Assembly (NCBI RefSeq): GCF_901709675.1
Contig: NC_051107.1
Coordinates: 4,468,001-4,532,000, forward strand
Length of the DNA stretch: 64,000 nt
Direction: 5' to 3'
Origin: Syngnathus acus
Taxonomy: Eukaryota > Chordata > Actinopteri > Syngnathiformes > Syngnathidae
The position numbers and the translations under genes are program-made. Below are positions 14,043-59,478 of the stretch, one piece after another; positions within the stretch are counted from its first letter, which is position 1; each line of letters begins with the position of its first letter. The notes beneath the pieces are model-generated. The model worked only from the letters and a program-made list of their open reading frames with translations. It ran no database searches and had not been told where the DNA came from.

Positions 14043-14875
14043 CTACATTATATCCTTAGTGGCCATTCTGCATACGACTGCATCCAGAAGAGTTCCACAC
14101 TTCTCCTCCTCTGGGTTGATTTTGTAAAGCTGAAAAACAAGACAATTGGAAAGATTAAAAACAGTCCACTGGGACAAATGTGTCCATTATCAAACAGTAC
14201 CTTTTTAATTTTTTCAAGGTCTGACAAGGATGATATGTCCTCCACTGGAATCTGGACTCCATCCACTTTGGTCACCATGTCGCTCACAAGGTGGGATTCT
14301 TCTTTGGTATGGACCAAGACCACCAGGACGGTGCCATCACCGTCCGAGATGCCAAATCTTTTAAAGGCCTCTGAGATCTGTACAGAGAAATGATTTGCTC
14401 GGATCCAAACAAGCAGTTTGTACGAATGAAGAGCAAACTTACATTATTAGTAGGTGACAGGTTGAAGATGATCTCTGAAAACAAGCCTCTTGTCTTCATT
14501 TGATTATGTTTGTGGAAGTGCACAGCCTTATTTGCAGCCACCAGCACTTGGAAAGGACTCACCAGCTAATGCAAAGGGAAAATCAAATTTAAAAGCTGAA
14601 TGGCATGCATATTTTAGCAGAATTTCAACTCACCATAGTTGGCTTGATCAGGGCACCTTTTATTTTCCCATCCATGGCGTTTTGCCGTAGCTCGGCGGCA
14701 TTTTGCACGTCTTTAAAAAGAATTTGCGTGACATTGAGCTCCGGGTAAAGTTCCAGCGTCTGAGATACATGCATTTTTTTTTTAGATCAATGATGAGCAC
14801 AATAAAGAGAAATTGACATCGCACATGAGGGAAACATAGGGGGACGAAAAATACCGCAACACCGGAAGAACGCAT
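14043..14875 (-). CDS. tprkb: TPRKB (CGI121), KEOPS complex subunit, 5 exons
   Basis: Coding exons (minus): 14855-14875, 14634-14759, 14443-14565, 14201-14377, 14043-14129. They total 534 nt, or 177 aa against 175 recalled for human. The protein binds the TP53RK/Bud32 kinase in the KEOPS complex, which makes t6A37 on ANN-decoding tRNAs, in cytosol and nucleus. Recognition rests on successive exon matches: [49 protein letters not shown] and [17 protein letters not shown]. The first exon is only seven codons (MRSSGVA) and is the least certain part. It is divergent from ALG10 and convergent with the PLP enzyme gene. Confidence 0.93.
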
Positions 14876-15253
14876 TTCGGTCAATCTAATTTACAAAAAT
14901 AATTTTGTTAAAATAGAAATTACATTCTGAGAACAATTGTAAAACCTTACTTAAAATTAGAAAGGTATTTTCATCTTAGTTATATGTTAATACTACGTTA
15001 AAACACGTTTGCAAAAAAATATCTCGGATATAACTTCTACATGTTGCCACATCGAGCCTATTTTTGTGACGGACTACTCGCTGTCAACAACAAAAGCGCT
15101 TCCGTTTTGTACCTGCAATCTAAACAAGAGGCATCTCTTACTTTTAGGTGCTTTTTCAATCGTGCATATTCTAGTAATGCGGATGAAACGAAAGGTTCGC
15201 ATCTTTCACAGATAGTTTCCACTAGCAATTGCGTTTTACATCGCGTTTGGAAA
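14876..15253. promoter_or_regulatory. Divergent promoter region, TPRKB / ALG10
   Basis: The two start codons face away from each other with 378 bp between them. The segment holds both 5' UTRs. An upstream open frame on plus from about 15041 runs in frame into ALG10's ATG region but does not look like protein and is probably 5' UTR. Confidence 0.5.
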
Positions 15254-16958
15254 ATGGATAAATATGAAGGCTACGTCTTCACCGCATTGTGCAGCACCAA
15301 CTTTCTGGTGTCCTGCTTGCTCTTCTCTAAAATCACCCGAGAGCAACGAGAGCCCTACATGGATGAGATTTTCCATGTGCCCCAAGCTCAAAACTATTGC
15401 CACGGGAAATTCAACCAGGTAGGTAATTAATCCTCTTTAATGCTATAGCGACTAGCGGATTACTGAACGGAGCTAATCCGGAGACAACTGAATTAAACCA
15501 CTTGATTTCCCCCACCCCTAATCCGATGGGAAAATAGCCAACTCACCAAATGATTGATGTTCTTCTCTACAATGCAAACAAAAAAATAATCATTTGAGAT
15601 GCTAGTCCAGATAAATAACTGCAAACTTTTGATGCAGTGGGACCCGATGATCACCACTCTCCCGGGCCTCTACCTGTTCTCCGTGGGGATCATCAAGCCA
15701 GTGGTGCGACTGGCCGACATGACGGGTGATGTTGTGTGCTCCACGGCCATGCTGCGCTTCATCAACCTCCTCTTCAACTGTGGCAATCTCTACCTGCTCT
15801 ACCGGCTCATTTGCAAGCTGCACCCGAAGGAGAAGGTGAGTCTTGAATCTCGAGACTCGAAGTTGACTGTAAAAGGAAAAAAACCCTCTCTTGCAGACGC
15901 GAACAGCTGCTAGGCGGATCCTCTCGGCCCTGTCGCTGTCCACCTTCCCGGTGCTGTACTTCTTCAACTTCCTCTACTACACGGACGCCGGCTCCACCTT
16001 CTTCATCCTCTTCACGTACCTCATGACGCTGCACGGCTGCCACAAGGCGTCGGCGCTGCTCGGCGCCTGCGCCGTCTTCTTCCGCCAGACCAACATCGTG
16101 TGGTTGGCCTTCTGCGCCGGCACCCTGGTGGCCGGCCACATGGACGAGGCGTGGCGGGCGGCGCATTCCAAAAAGTCTGACGACAAGTCGGCTGCCTTTC
16201 AGGTCCCATTTTCCCTCAGCGGCGCCAAACGGGTTGTGCTTTTCAGTGTGGATTTTTTCACTTCCGCCGGGCACCTGAAGGCGGCGCTGCTGGCGACGTG
16301 GCCCTACGCCCTGGTGGCCGCCGGATTCTTCGTCTTCGTGTGGCAAAACGGCGGCGTGGTGGTGGGCGACCGCGCCAACCACGAAGCTTGCCTCAACTTC
16401 CCGCAGCTCTTCTACTTCCTCTCCTTCGCCCTTTTCTTCTCCCTGCCCATCACGCTGTGTCGTCACCGCGTGCGGCGCTTCTTGCAAGCCATGAAAAAGC
16501 AACCCGTCCTCTTCCTCGTGGCCACCGTCGTCTCCGTCCTCCTGGTGTGGAAGTTCACCGCCGTGCACAAGTACCTGTTGGCTGACAACCGTCACTTCAC
16601 CTTCTACGTGTGGAAGAGGTTCTTCCGAAGCCACGAGATGCTGCGCTTCCTCCTGATCCCCGTGTACATTTTTGCCGGCTGGCACTTCCTGGACTCGCTC
16701 AAGGCGCGATCGCTCTTCTGGAGCTTGGCGTTCCTGACGTGTCTCCTGGCCGCCACAGTCCCGCAGAAGCTCCTGGAGTTCCGTTACTTCATCGTGCCGT
16801 ACCTGATGTACCGCCTGCACATGCCGCTGCCGTCCCTGGCCAGGCTGGCGCTGGAGTTGCTGCTGTACACGGCCGTCAACGCCGTCACCATTTACGTCTT
16901 TGTGGCCAAGACGTTCCAGTGGCCGGACAGCGCCGCCACGCAGAGGTTCATGTGGTGA
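15254..16958 (+). CDS. alg10: ALG10, dolichyl-P-Glc alpha-1,2-glucosyltransferase, 3 exons
   Basis: Coding exons: 15254-15418, 15638-15835, 15897-16958, all in phase 0. They total 1425 nt, or 474 aa against 473 recalled for human. The enzyme adds the third, terminal glucose to the lipid-linked Glc2Man9GlcNAc2 oligosaccharide in the ER lumen, the last step before transfer to protein. The N-terminal acidic REPYMDEIFHVPQAQNYC motif (residues 35-52) is the conserved luminal loop. Many hydrophobic segments follow (such as the TFFILFTYLMTL region), as expected for a multi-pass ER membrane protein. Exon 3 is GC-rich and gives long spurious frames on the other strand. ALG10 is next to CPNE8, as ALG10B is in human. 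Confidence 0.96.
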
Positions 16959-17239
16959 ACTCAATGGAGGAAGGAGCAATGAGATTGGGGGGGGAAGCTC
17001 AAATGGTTCAATGTGAGACTGCACGACATCATGTAATTCATTTTTGGTGGCTGTAGTATCATTATGGAGACCAATTAGATTTTGTTTTTTAATGTGTCAA
17101 TCAAGGAGACATTTTCTATCCACTGTGTTGATTTGAACTTTTTTCCCCAGTATACATTTCATGCAAATTCAGTGTTCGTTTTTTTCTATTTCATTTTCTT
17201 TTTCTGTCCAACTAAATACGTCCTATGATTGCTGTCATA

Positions 17240-17245
17240 AATAAA
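17240..17245 (+). terminator. Candidate ALG10 polyadenylation signal
   Basis: AATAAA about 280 bp past the ALG10 stop, in an A/T-rich context (ATAAATAAAAGG). It is the first canonical plus-strand hexamer after the stop that I noticed. Confidence 0.55.
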
Positions 17246-17386
17246 AGGAATGAAATACATTTTTAAAATCTGTGTTTGTTTATTAAGCGCTTATATTTGA
17301 TTAAACTTCAAATAATAGTATTATTGTAGTATTTTAAATATATAATTTATGATATTACAATATAAAGTAGGTTTAATTTTACGATA

Positions 17387-17563
17387 AATCAGTACCACAA
17401 TAAGCCACTAAGGGGTGCTGTTGTACAAGAATTTACAAGTCGTAGTTTAGAAACTGCGGACGGTGTCGTACCAAAGAATCAGTACCAGAATGAGCCACAG
17501 CGGGGTGCTGTTGTACACGAATGTACAAGAAGTAGTAGTTTAGAAACTGCGGAAGTCTCGCGT
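17387..17563. repeat. Direct repeat, two copies, period 90 bp
   Basis: The segment starting AATCAGTACCA at 17387 recurs at 17477 with about 10-15% difference. Both copies share GGGGTGCTGTTGTACA and TAGTTTAGAAACTGCGGA. It lies just downstream of ALG10. Confidence 0.8.
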
Positions 17564-20500
17564 CACCTACACAACATCGGCCTTCAAATTGGACCTTGAA
17601 TTAAAATGCATTTGTTACGATCAGTGAAACTATAGCTACACTCACAAGGTTTAATTTCCGATTATTAAGGTAAAGTGGTTCATGAAGCACGCAGGTAAGT
17701 TAAGGACGTTGTATAAATATCGTAGTTACAGTACGTGCCATCTCAAAGCAACAAAACAATTACAGCGGACAAGAAAAAATTCTATTTATAAAAGAACCGT
17801 GGGAGTGCAGCGGGTGGAAAGGCTAAATGATGTGTTTTGATTTATTTTTTCTTTAATGGCACAGTAATTATAAAAGCTGCCTACGGCCATTTCAGTCACC
17901 TGTCGGGAAAAATCAACTTGGAAAAAGATTTTGGAATCGTACTAGATGTAAATAATAATATTACGTCATGATGTAAATTAAATCCTTTGTATTTTTTTAT
18001 TTTGTTCAAATTCCAACCGAGCTCCAACTCTTCCAGCGTCTCAGCTGCGCGTTGCTAAGCGACAGGCCGTGTCAGGAAGTGACAAGCGCACATAATTGCG
18101 ACCCTGTTTGACAGACACAGCGCAGTGTTCATTAGACATCATGTCTTGTGTTTTTTTTTGGATCTATGAAAAAAAAAAAATCTTACTTTTGTCTACACTG
18201 ATCACCATGTAATCACTCCAGTCAAGAGTTGAAACAATTATCAGTCATCGGACAATAATGTGTCTCTGGTTTGTTTGAATTTCTACCTCATGCTCTTCAG
18301 CTCTTCAGTCTTTGTGCATGTTGCTTCTCAAAAACGTGTTCTCCCTCTCGCGTCAGATGTTTGATTGACAGCGATATTAGCACCTTCCTCTGCTTTGCAC
18401 CCCCCCCCCCCACACACCACATCCTCCGCGCTCCTCCATCAATAGAGCCATCTCCTCCCCTGGCCTCAAGGGATGCTGGGAAAATGAAGCTATTTATGGC
18501 AACCCGAGGCACTCCAGCTTGGTGTAAATACACAATTTTTTGTCACGGACATTCTTGATGTCTATGTCCACCACTGTAGCACGGCGCAATATCGACTTCA
18601 ATAGATGCGGTTTTATCGGCATAATAACGATAACACATTGATATCGAGTCTTGGTTAAATATCAGCTATCGCTTTTAGATCACGATACAAGTAGATATAA
18701 AAAGAATTAGAAGTTAGTGTCGAAAGAATATCACAATTTGACGATATCAGCTTCCAGTATCAAACTATCATCAGATACATGCCTGAGTATCGAAGATATC
18801 ATTCAAGCTGATATTTAACATCAGCGTGACATTGATACAAGATGTGAGTCATTAATTAGAATGACGTCTGCTGTCCCGACATTTGTCTCCTTGACTGTTT
18901 GTCACATGACACATCTCCGTCGCATGCTATAAGGCTAACTCAGTCCAGGGCTACAAAATTGAGGGCCGCCCCGACGACATGTCTAAATATACGCAAGCGG
19001 CATGATGGTGACGGATTGGATTACGTGATTAAATCCCGCCGTGACACCAACCCGATGATATTTTTCCATTTCCCGTCGAGGCATTCGCTTGATGCGTCGA
19101 TAAATAAAGCTCAGAGAATTTACCATCTGGAAATAAATGTAAGGTGAGATGATCGGCAGCCGATCCATATGTTGCCAAAATGGCGGGAATGTAAACGTGT
19201 GACATTGACGGAAGTCTAACATGGTCAGCATGCTTAAATTCACACATGGAAGCGGTATCGGCACTTGAGTATCGGGTCTGATTAATTTTGCTACCTTAAT
19301 CTTTGGACGCCCTCTGCTGCCTCTCCAACAATTCTCCTAAATGTAAACAAAAACTAAAATACATGTTAGTAATGAAAATCAGATTAAACAAGATTCAACA
19401 GTACTGCTGAGCTCACTATTTAAGTTTGCGATTTTATGACAATCAGGATGGCTCATCTCAAAAGTGCCTGCTGAGTTATTGCCAGCCCAATCAACCTCCG
19501 AGGGATAAACGCAGAGTATTTTGGTACTTTCTATCTCCCCGTGGGGGTTCACATTCACTCTAATTGACTCTCGAAGCAGGCGTCGACCTCATTCACAGAT
19601 TCATAGCACTTTTTCATATGAATATTTATTTAAAAATCCATAGTTCAATACAGAAATAGTCATCTATCATATATAATAAGACAATCAGTATTCAGCCATG
19701 CTTTCTCCGATTATTAATCACTGTTTAAAAAAAAAAAAAACGCATTTCCACTTCTTCAAAAATAAGTGCAAAGAAATCACAATAGAACACTGACGCAAAA
19801 TCATTTCTCGAGAGAAGGCATCGCACAATTTCCAGAAAAGATCAGTTAAGGCCATTTTTGTACAATTATTTTTCATATATTTCGGAACACACAGTTGTAT
19901 TGAAAAAAAAAAAGAATAACGAACCGGTGCATCCTTTGTCAAAACTGTACATGCAAACATAGTGCACATTGTTCAGAAGATATGACGAGCATACGATATA
20001 TTATTTGGATCGCTTTTTAGTAAACAAAAGTCTTTAGTGTGTTAAACACCTCACGTTATCATTTGTAGAAAGGCAACACGCGCACATACACACAACTTGA
20101 GCTCATATGAAATCATTTCAATGAACAGGCTTGGAAATTTTTGTATCCGAGTACATTCTTTTCATGAAATTAGGAACCTCTTAACAAAAACTCTATTTGA
20201 TTTTGGAGCTTATTTTTTGTCAATTTCAAATTACAATTCCCCATAAAAATATAAACCACTGGCCGAGCGAGGCTGCGTCGTGCAGCTGGCCGGGTTAAAA
20301 AATAAATAAAATAAAATTGTCGTGGCCTTCCTGGAAGTGACAGTAAAAATAAAGTCAACTCTGAACCCCCGTGGCAGCGGATCAAAAACAGATCGGATTT
20401 TTCAGAGCGCTGTAATGAGCTCCTTTATGCTGACCTGCCGTCCTAATGATGTGGAACGCAGTGGGCGACCAAATACAAACACACACATGTGTCGGCCATG

Positions 20501-22047
20501 TTGGCACTGCTACAATAGAAAAGTGTCACAATTTGGCAGTTCACACTATTTGCTACCATAATCAATAAAAAACTAACGGGTTAGCAAGATATGTCATATT
20601 GGTCCCACAGCTTTAAATTCAATTAATATAGAAGGAGGATATCACATTTTGATCATCAACGTTCCATAATAGTTCAGACACCGTTCATTCACATTGAAGG
20701 AAAAAAATAAAAAGACATTTTATTTGGACAATTAACAGGATGTGTATATTCTTTGCGTTTTTGACCACTGGGCTCTTTATGCTCAAACAACGTGAGAGGA
20801 GATGGTGTCGTTTTGAACATGAGAATTGATATTATGATGATATGATAACAAAGACGCACGTACGTTTATACAAACCCCCGAGCATGTGGGCATTACTGCC
20901 AAGGCCGAGAAGAGACAGAACACAACTGTGTTTCCATTCATTAAGAAAATAACAAATTAAAATCGATGCAAAAATTGCACGCAAAAAAAAAATCCAGAAT
21001 TGTTTTTTTTTGTTTTTTTTTTTTACATTGGTAAACAGGACCAATAAGTATAAATGCCAAATTGTATGGAATACCCTATTTTTTATTTTGGAAATTAATG
21101 TGTTCAAATAAGTTTTTAAACTATTAAAACAGTGGATTTAATATTACTTGGAAAAATACGACAAAATATGTCTTTGTTTTTGCAAATATTCCCCTTTTTG
21201 TCTTGGGGGAAAAAAATACACTTGTTTTTGTTGCAAATTTTTACCCCCCCCCCCAAAAAAACTTCATTTGCGGCCATAATGTTTGAAAGTGTAAAGCTGC
21301 CGATTTTCTAGTGCAATTTCCCAGATAATAACTCAAATATATCAACCGTGGCATTAACCTCAGAGGTATCATCGTGTTTAAAAGGCAAAAATAAACATTC
21401 TGATATGTGACATACATATTGGCAACTTCAAACTAGCACATCGAGTCGAAATGAATGGAAACACAATCGAGAGGGGCGGGAGATTGTCCGAGGAAGACGT
21501 CACATTGTGGCACACTCAACCCACCTCAAGACAGACGCATGGTTGGAAGAGGTAGTGCAGGGCCGCTTCTATGCATGCACGTGGTCCAGGCTACACTCAT
21601 GCAAAAAAAGCTTCAGAAAACACCAGTACGGCACGGTACGGCACACAAGGGCTACCGGGACCTGCACTGCTGAGACCTGACGCGCATGTCAGGACAGAGA
21701 AAGAGAGAATATCACAGGCTTGATAGTGAAAATATAAAAGTAGGAACAGTAAAAATTCTTACTGTAAACAGTGGGTTAGTTTGAGAGCAAGACAAACAGG
21801 TTATAGTTATTTACAGCTGAAATGAGCTTCCCGTGAGATTCCTTCAAAAGTAACCTGCTGCCTCTTTTCTTGTCGTCATCCCGTTTTTTTTTTTTTCCAG
21901 GAATGCTTGACAGTGGAAGTAAACAGATAGGATTTCTCCCCCCTCTCCCCCTCCCCCTCAGAGTCCAATCTCCCGGCCCGGTAAGCAGCTGTTCCAGAAC
22001 ACAAGAACGGCAATCGAGCGGCTTGGAAAAAACGGATTTCCTTTTCT

Positions 22048-44729
<22,682 letters not shown>

Positions 44730-47700
44730 CCTGTCCCAAAATTGAAAGAAAAAAAGATTTCACGCCACTTCGCTGTTCTGTTGTGGTCCGCCCGGTTTTT
44801 CTCTCCTCAGCGGACGGCGGCGAATGAGCTACGCGGTGGAATGTGAGCCGTCCCCGGCGTGAACCAAAACCAGGGAACCGCTGACAGATGACAGCTACAG
44901 GCTGGGGAGTTGTGACGTCACAGCACGCCACGCCCACCTTCTTTCCGGCACTTCCTACACACTTAAGTTGTCTATATATTTTTTTTTTTTAAGTAATAAA
45001 GTATTATTGTGACGATTAATAAGTGCGTCCGAGCTGTCGACGTAATCTGACATGATGACATTTCTCGGTAACGGGGAAGGAACTACTTGACGCAGCGGCG
45101 GAAGCAAACGTCGGCATGCAGCCAAGAATGCGCGCTCAATTACCTCCTCACTCACTTTTATTCATTCATACACTTCATATAATTGAGAATATTTTTGATT
45201 AGATATATAATTAGATGAGTGTGTTTTCAAGTATGCACAAAATACAGAAAAATGCATATTATTGTTGTCCTGAAACACGTTAGCATAGCAGCTAACACCG
45301 AATGTGCAATCCTGTAACTTAATTAGTAATACTTAATTAGTGAACAATATCTTGCAATTTTCTATTACTATGAATGCACACAAACTCTTTTTTTTTTATT
45401 AAGCCAATATTAGGAGTATTACTGCTTTTTATTTCAAGACACCAATGATCCATCCCGCCCTTTGTTGTTTACTTTTGCTGTGCATCTGATTTAATGAACT
45501 GAAAATACCCTCCCGCTGGCATAGGATAAAAAGATTGTGTGATGAATGCGACAAGACAAGGAGGAGTGTGATATTATGAAGATGTATTTGTTTCCTGAAG
45601 AGCTTAATGAAGGAAGCACTCGTGTTGCACTAATTAAAACAAAACAAAAACAAATGTATTACCCGACAAACAATGCTTGTCGAAACTTTTAGTTTTTCCT
45701 GCTTTGGCTAATCTCAAATTCCCAATACAGAATAAAATGAAGGCTTGTAAAAATATACCAGCAGATGACAACTTTTGAACTCTATTGCAACAATGATCAA
45801 ACCACTGAATCATAATTCAGCGGTTGCTTCCACGGACATGCATAATACATGAAGCTTGAGAATAAATTGCACAATTATTACACACGACCAGAGCAGGAAT
45901 TCCATTCATCTTGTGATTTGCCACGGGGGGCACGTGCACATTTACTTGTAATGTGCTTGAACATTTGAAGAATGCAGCACTTTTTCTTTTTTAAAAGTGC
46001 GTTTCCATTAAGATGTCCAGAAAAACGAATGCGTCGGCTGTGAATGCGAGCGCTTCCTCTTTTGCAGTAAGCACACATTTAATTTGACAAAAACTCATTT
46101 GTGGTGAAATATTCGGGTAATAACCTGGCAACTCTGCTGTTTTAACTACACAGCAATGGAATACAATTAACAATGAAGGTCGCTGGGGCCTTGCTTTAAT
46201 GCAGGTTACAAATGACATTTCTTGAACCGTGCAATGAGAATCTCACAATGTAATGATTAGTACAAGACCAAAGTTGAGACGCTTGAAAGAAGAACATGGA
46301 ACAGAAGCTACTGTACATCTTGAAATTGCTTTTCAATTGAATTGAAAGGCAGGTTGCCTGGACTACGAGGCGTTGGGAAATCCACTGCAACGTTTATTTT
46401 TTATTCTTAATCTTCAAGTGCCTGGGCAGATAATTATTTTTGGACATTTTCCAAGTTTTTTCCCCCCCACATTTCCACCCATGTCCTGTAAAACACATAA
46501 TCCCCCTTTTTTGATGGATTTCTTTTTCTACAAAAAAAAAAGTCAAGCATATATCCTTGAACGCCACCCCCCCCCCCCCCCCACGCCGATAAAAAAAAAA
46601 ACCTAGCTCCGCCAATGCTTCTGACCTTGTTTCAAAGATGTTCTTACAACCGCTACTGCACTCACTCTCGGATTCCACCTCGGACATGATTATTATTGAC
46701 CTGCTCTTTTATTGAGCGTCAAGTAGATGTTTGCTCGCAGGCAAATCCCAAGAGCAGCCCCATTGTCATTTATTCCCAAATTGTTTCATTTTACAGGTAA
46801 GAAGACATCCCTCCTTCTGATGATCCGGGGGAACGTGTGATAATCCAAGGACGGGGTGTTCGGGTAGCTGCGAGCGCATTAAGCGAGCTACACGATCACG
46901 GCTCATCAGTTCTGGTCATAAAGCAGCGTGAGTATTTTTAGCCGCAGGATTCACTCAGTGGGGAGATAGAAACCAAAGGGTGGATATTGACCCAGTCCAT
47001 CTGAACCTTGCTGCTTGCATCTTTTTTAACTGGCTCTTAATTGGATGTTTGTCTTCTCATTTCACGGCCGCCCTGTGAACGCTTCTCGCTTTTATTTTGT
47101 TTTCATACTTGCTGTCATAACACTTCTCACGGGGTTGAAATCTTCATAGATTAAATTGATCGAAGTTGCCAAGTTAAATTTTTACTGTGCTCTGGTGAAA
47201 TTGGATCACCGGAACTCTTCGTGATGTCATGAATGAACAATAAAGTCATGTGAATCATCCGAATATGAGACAAAAAATGTATTATTTCTCTTGAGTGTGA
47301 ATAATTGGATTGATAAAAATACCCAGAGCTTTTTTTTATTATCTTGTGATGGAAGTTGGGTATTAGTTTTGATATGCCTTGTCGCTGCATTTTGCTGCCA
47401 CCATGTGGCTATTAGATGTTAATACAATTACAAAAAAAAATGAGTAATTTGAAATTTATTCTCACGCTGCAGCCTCAGTTAATCAACAGGAAAACAGTGA
47501 CAATGATATTCACACTTAAATGCTACAAAAACAACAACTCAGCAGTCAGTCAAGTGCAAAAGGCAGCTGATAATTCTTTTTTTTTTACTGACATATCTTC
47601 TTTTGACCAGTACCAACCCATATTGAAATGTATATCACATTTTCAGGAAGATAAGAAAAGCCTAACTTACCAAGATAAAGACTAGACGGGGCGGTGAGCT

Positions 47701-48060
47701 GTAAATTAAAAAAAATAAAACACTCATGACAAGTTACATTGCACGACACAATGCATGAGAACATAACGGATTTTTTTTTTTTTTACTGCATTAAGGCTAC
47801 AGATACTTGATGGACACAGAAACCTCTCGTCAAAGTGTCCGGCCATACAAAGTATATAAAAACTCGTTTACATAATAATAATAATAAGACAATGCAGCTT
47901 CAGTAGTATTTTGGTCCTTGGATTCACACAGTCAAGACTAGAAAAGAAACACACAGAAAGTCCAAAAATGTTGACCATCCAGCATTTGGAAGAAGAAAAA
48001 TAAAATCAATGCAAACGAGTAAAGACTGGGAGGATTTGAACTGTAGCAGAATCATAGCTG
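44730..48060. other. CPNE8 upstream region and KIF21A 3' UTR/flank
   Basis: About 3.3 kb. The left part holds the CPNE8 promoter and 5' UTR (GC-rich near 44750-44940). The right part holds the KIF21A 3' UTR; a minus-strand AATAAA near 47453 is a candidate end. A run of 16 C lies at 46567-46582. No other gene is seen. Confidence 0.5.

Positions 48061-59478
<11,418 letters not shown>

Larger units (their letters stand above)
16959..22047. other. ALG10 3' flank and CPNE8 3' UTR/flank; no gene seen
   Basis: About 5 kb between ALG10 and CPNE8. It holds ALG10's 3' UTR, a 90-bp tandem repeat (17387-17563), an ATATCG-rich patch (about 18590-18840), and presumably a long CPNE8 3' UTR toward the right, where several minus-strand AATAAA hexamers occur (such as near 19625 and 21081). 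No open frame resembles a protein. Confidence 0.5.

Noticed and set aside
15807-17024. A 405-codon open frame on the minus strand
   Set aside because: It is the shadow of GC-rich ALG10 exon 3 and reads as low-complexity Glu/Gly/Arg-rich sequence.
18590-18840. ATATCG-rich patch that looked like a satellite
   Set aside because: No regular period or clean unit could be defined; left as degenerate A/T-rich sequence.
47416-47685. An 89-codon frame on plus near the KIF21A 3' end
   Set aside because: It lies in the expected KIF21A 3' UTR, is Lys/Asn/Gln-rich A/T sequence, and matches no family.
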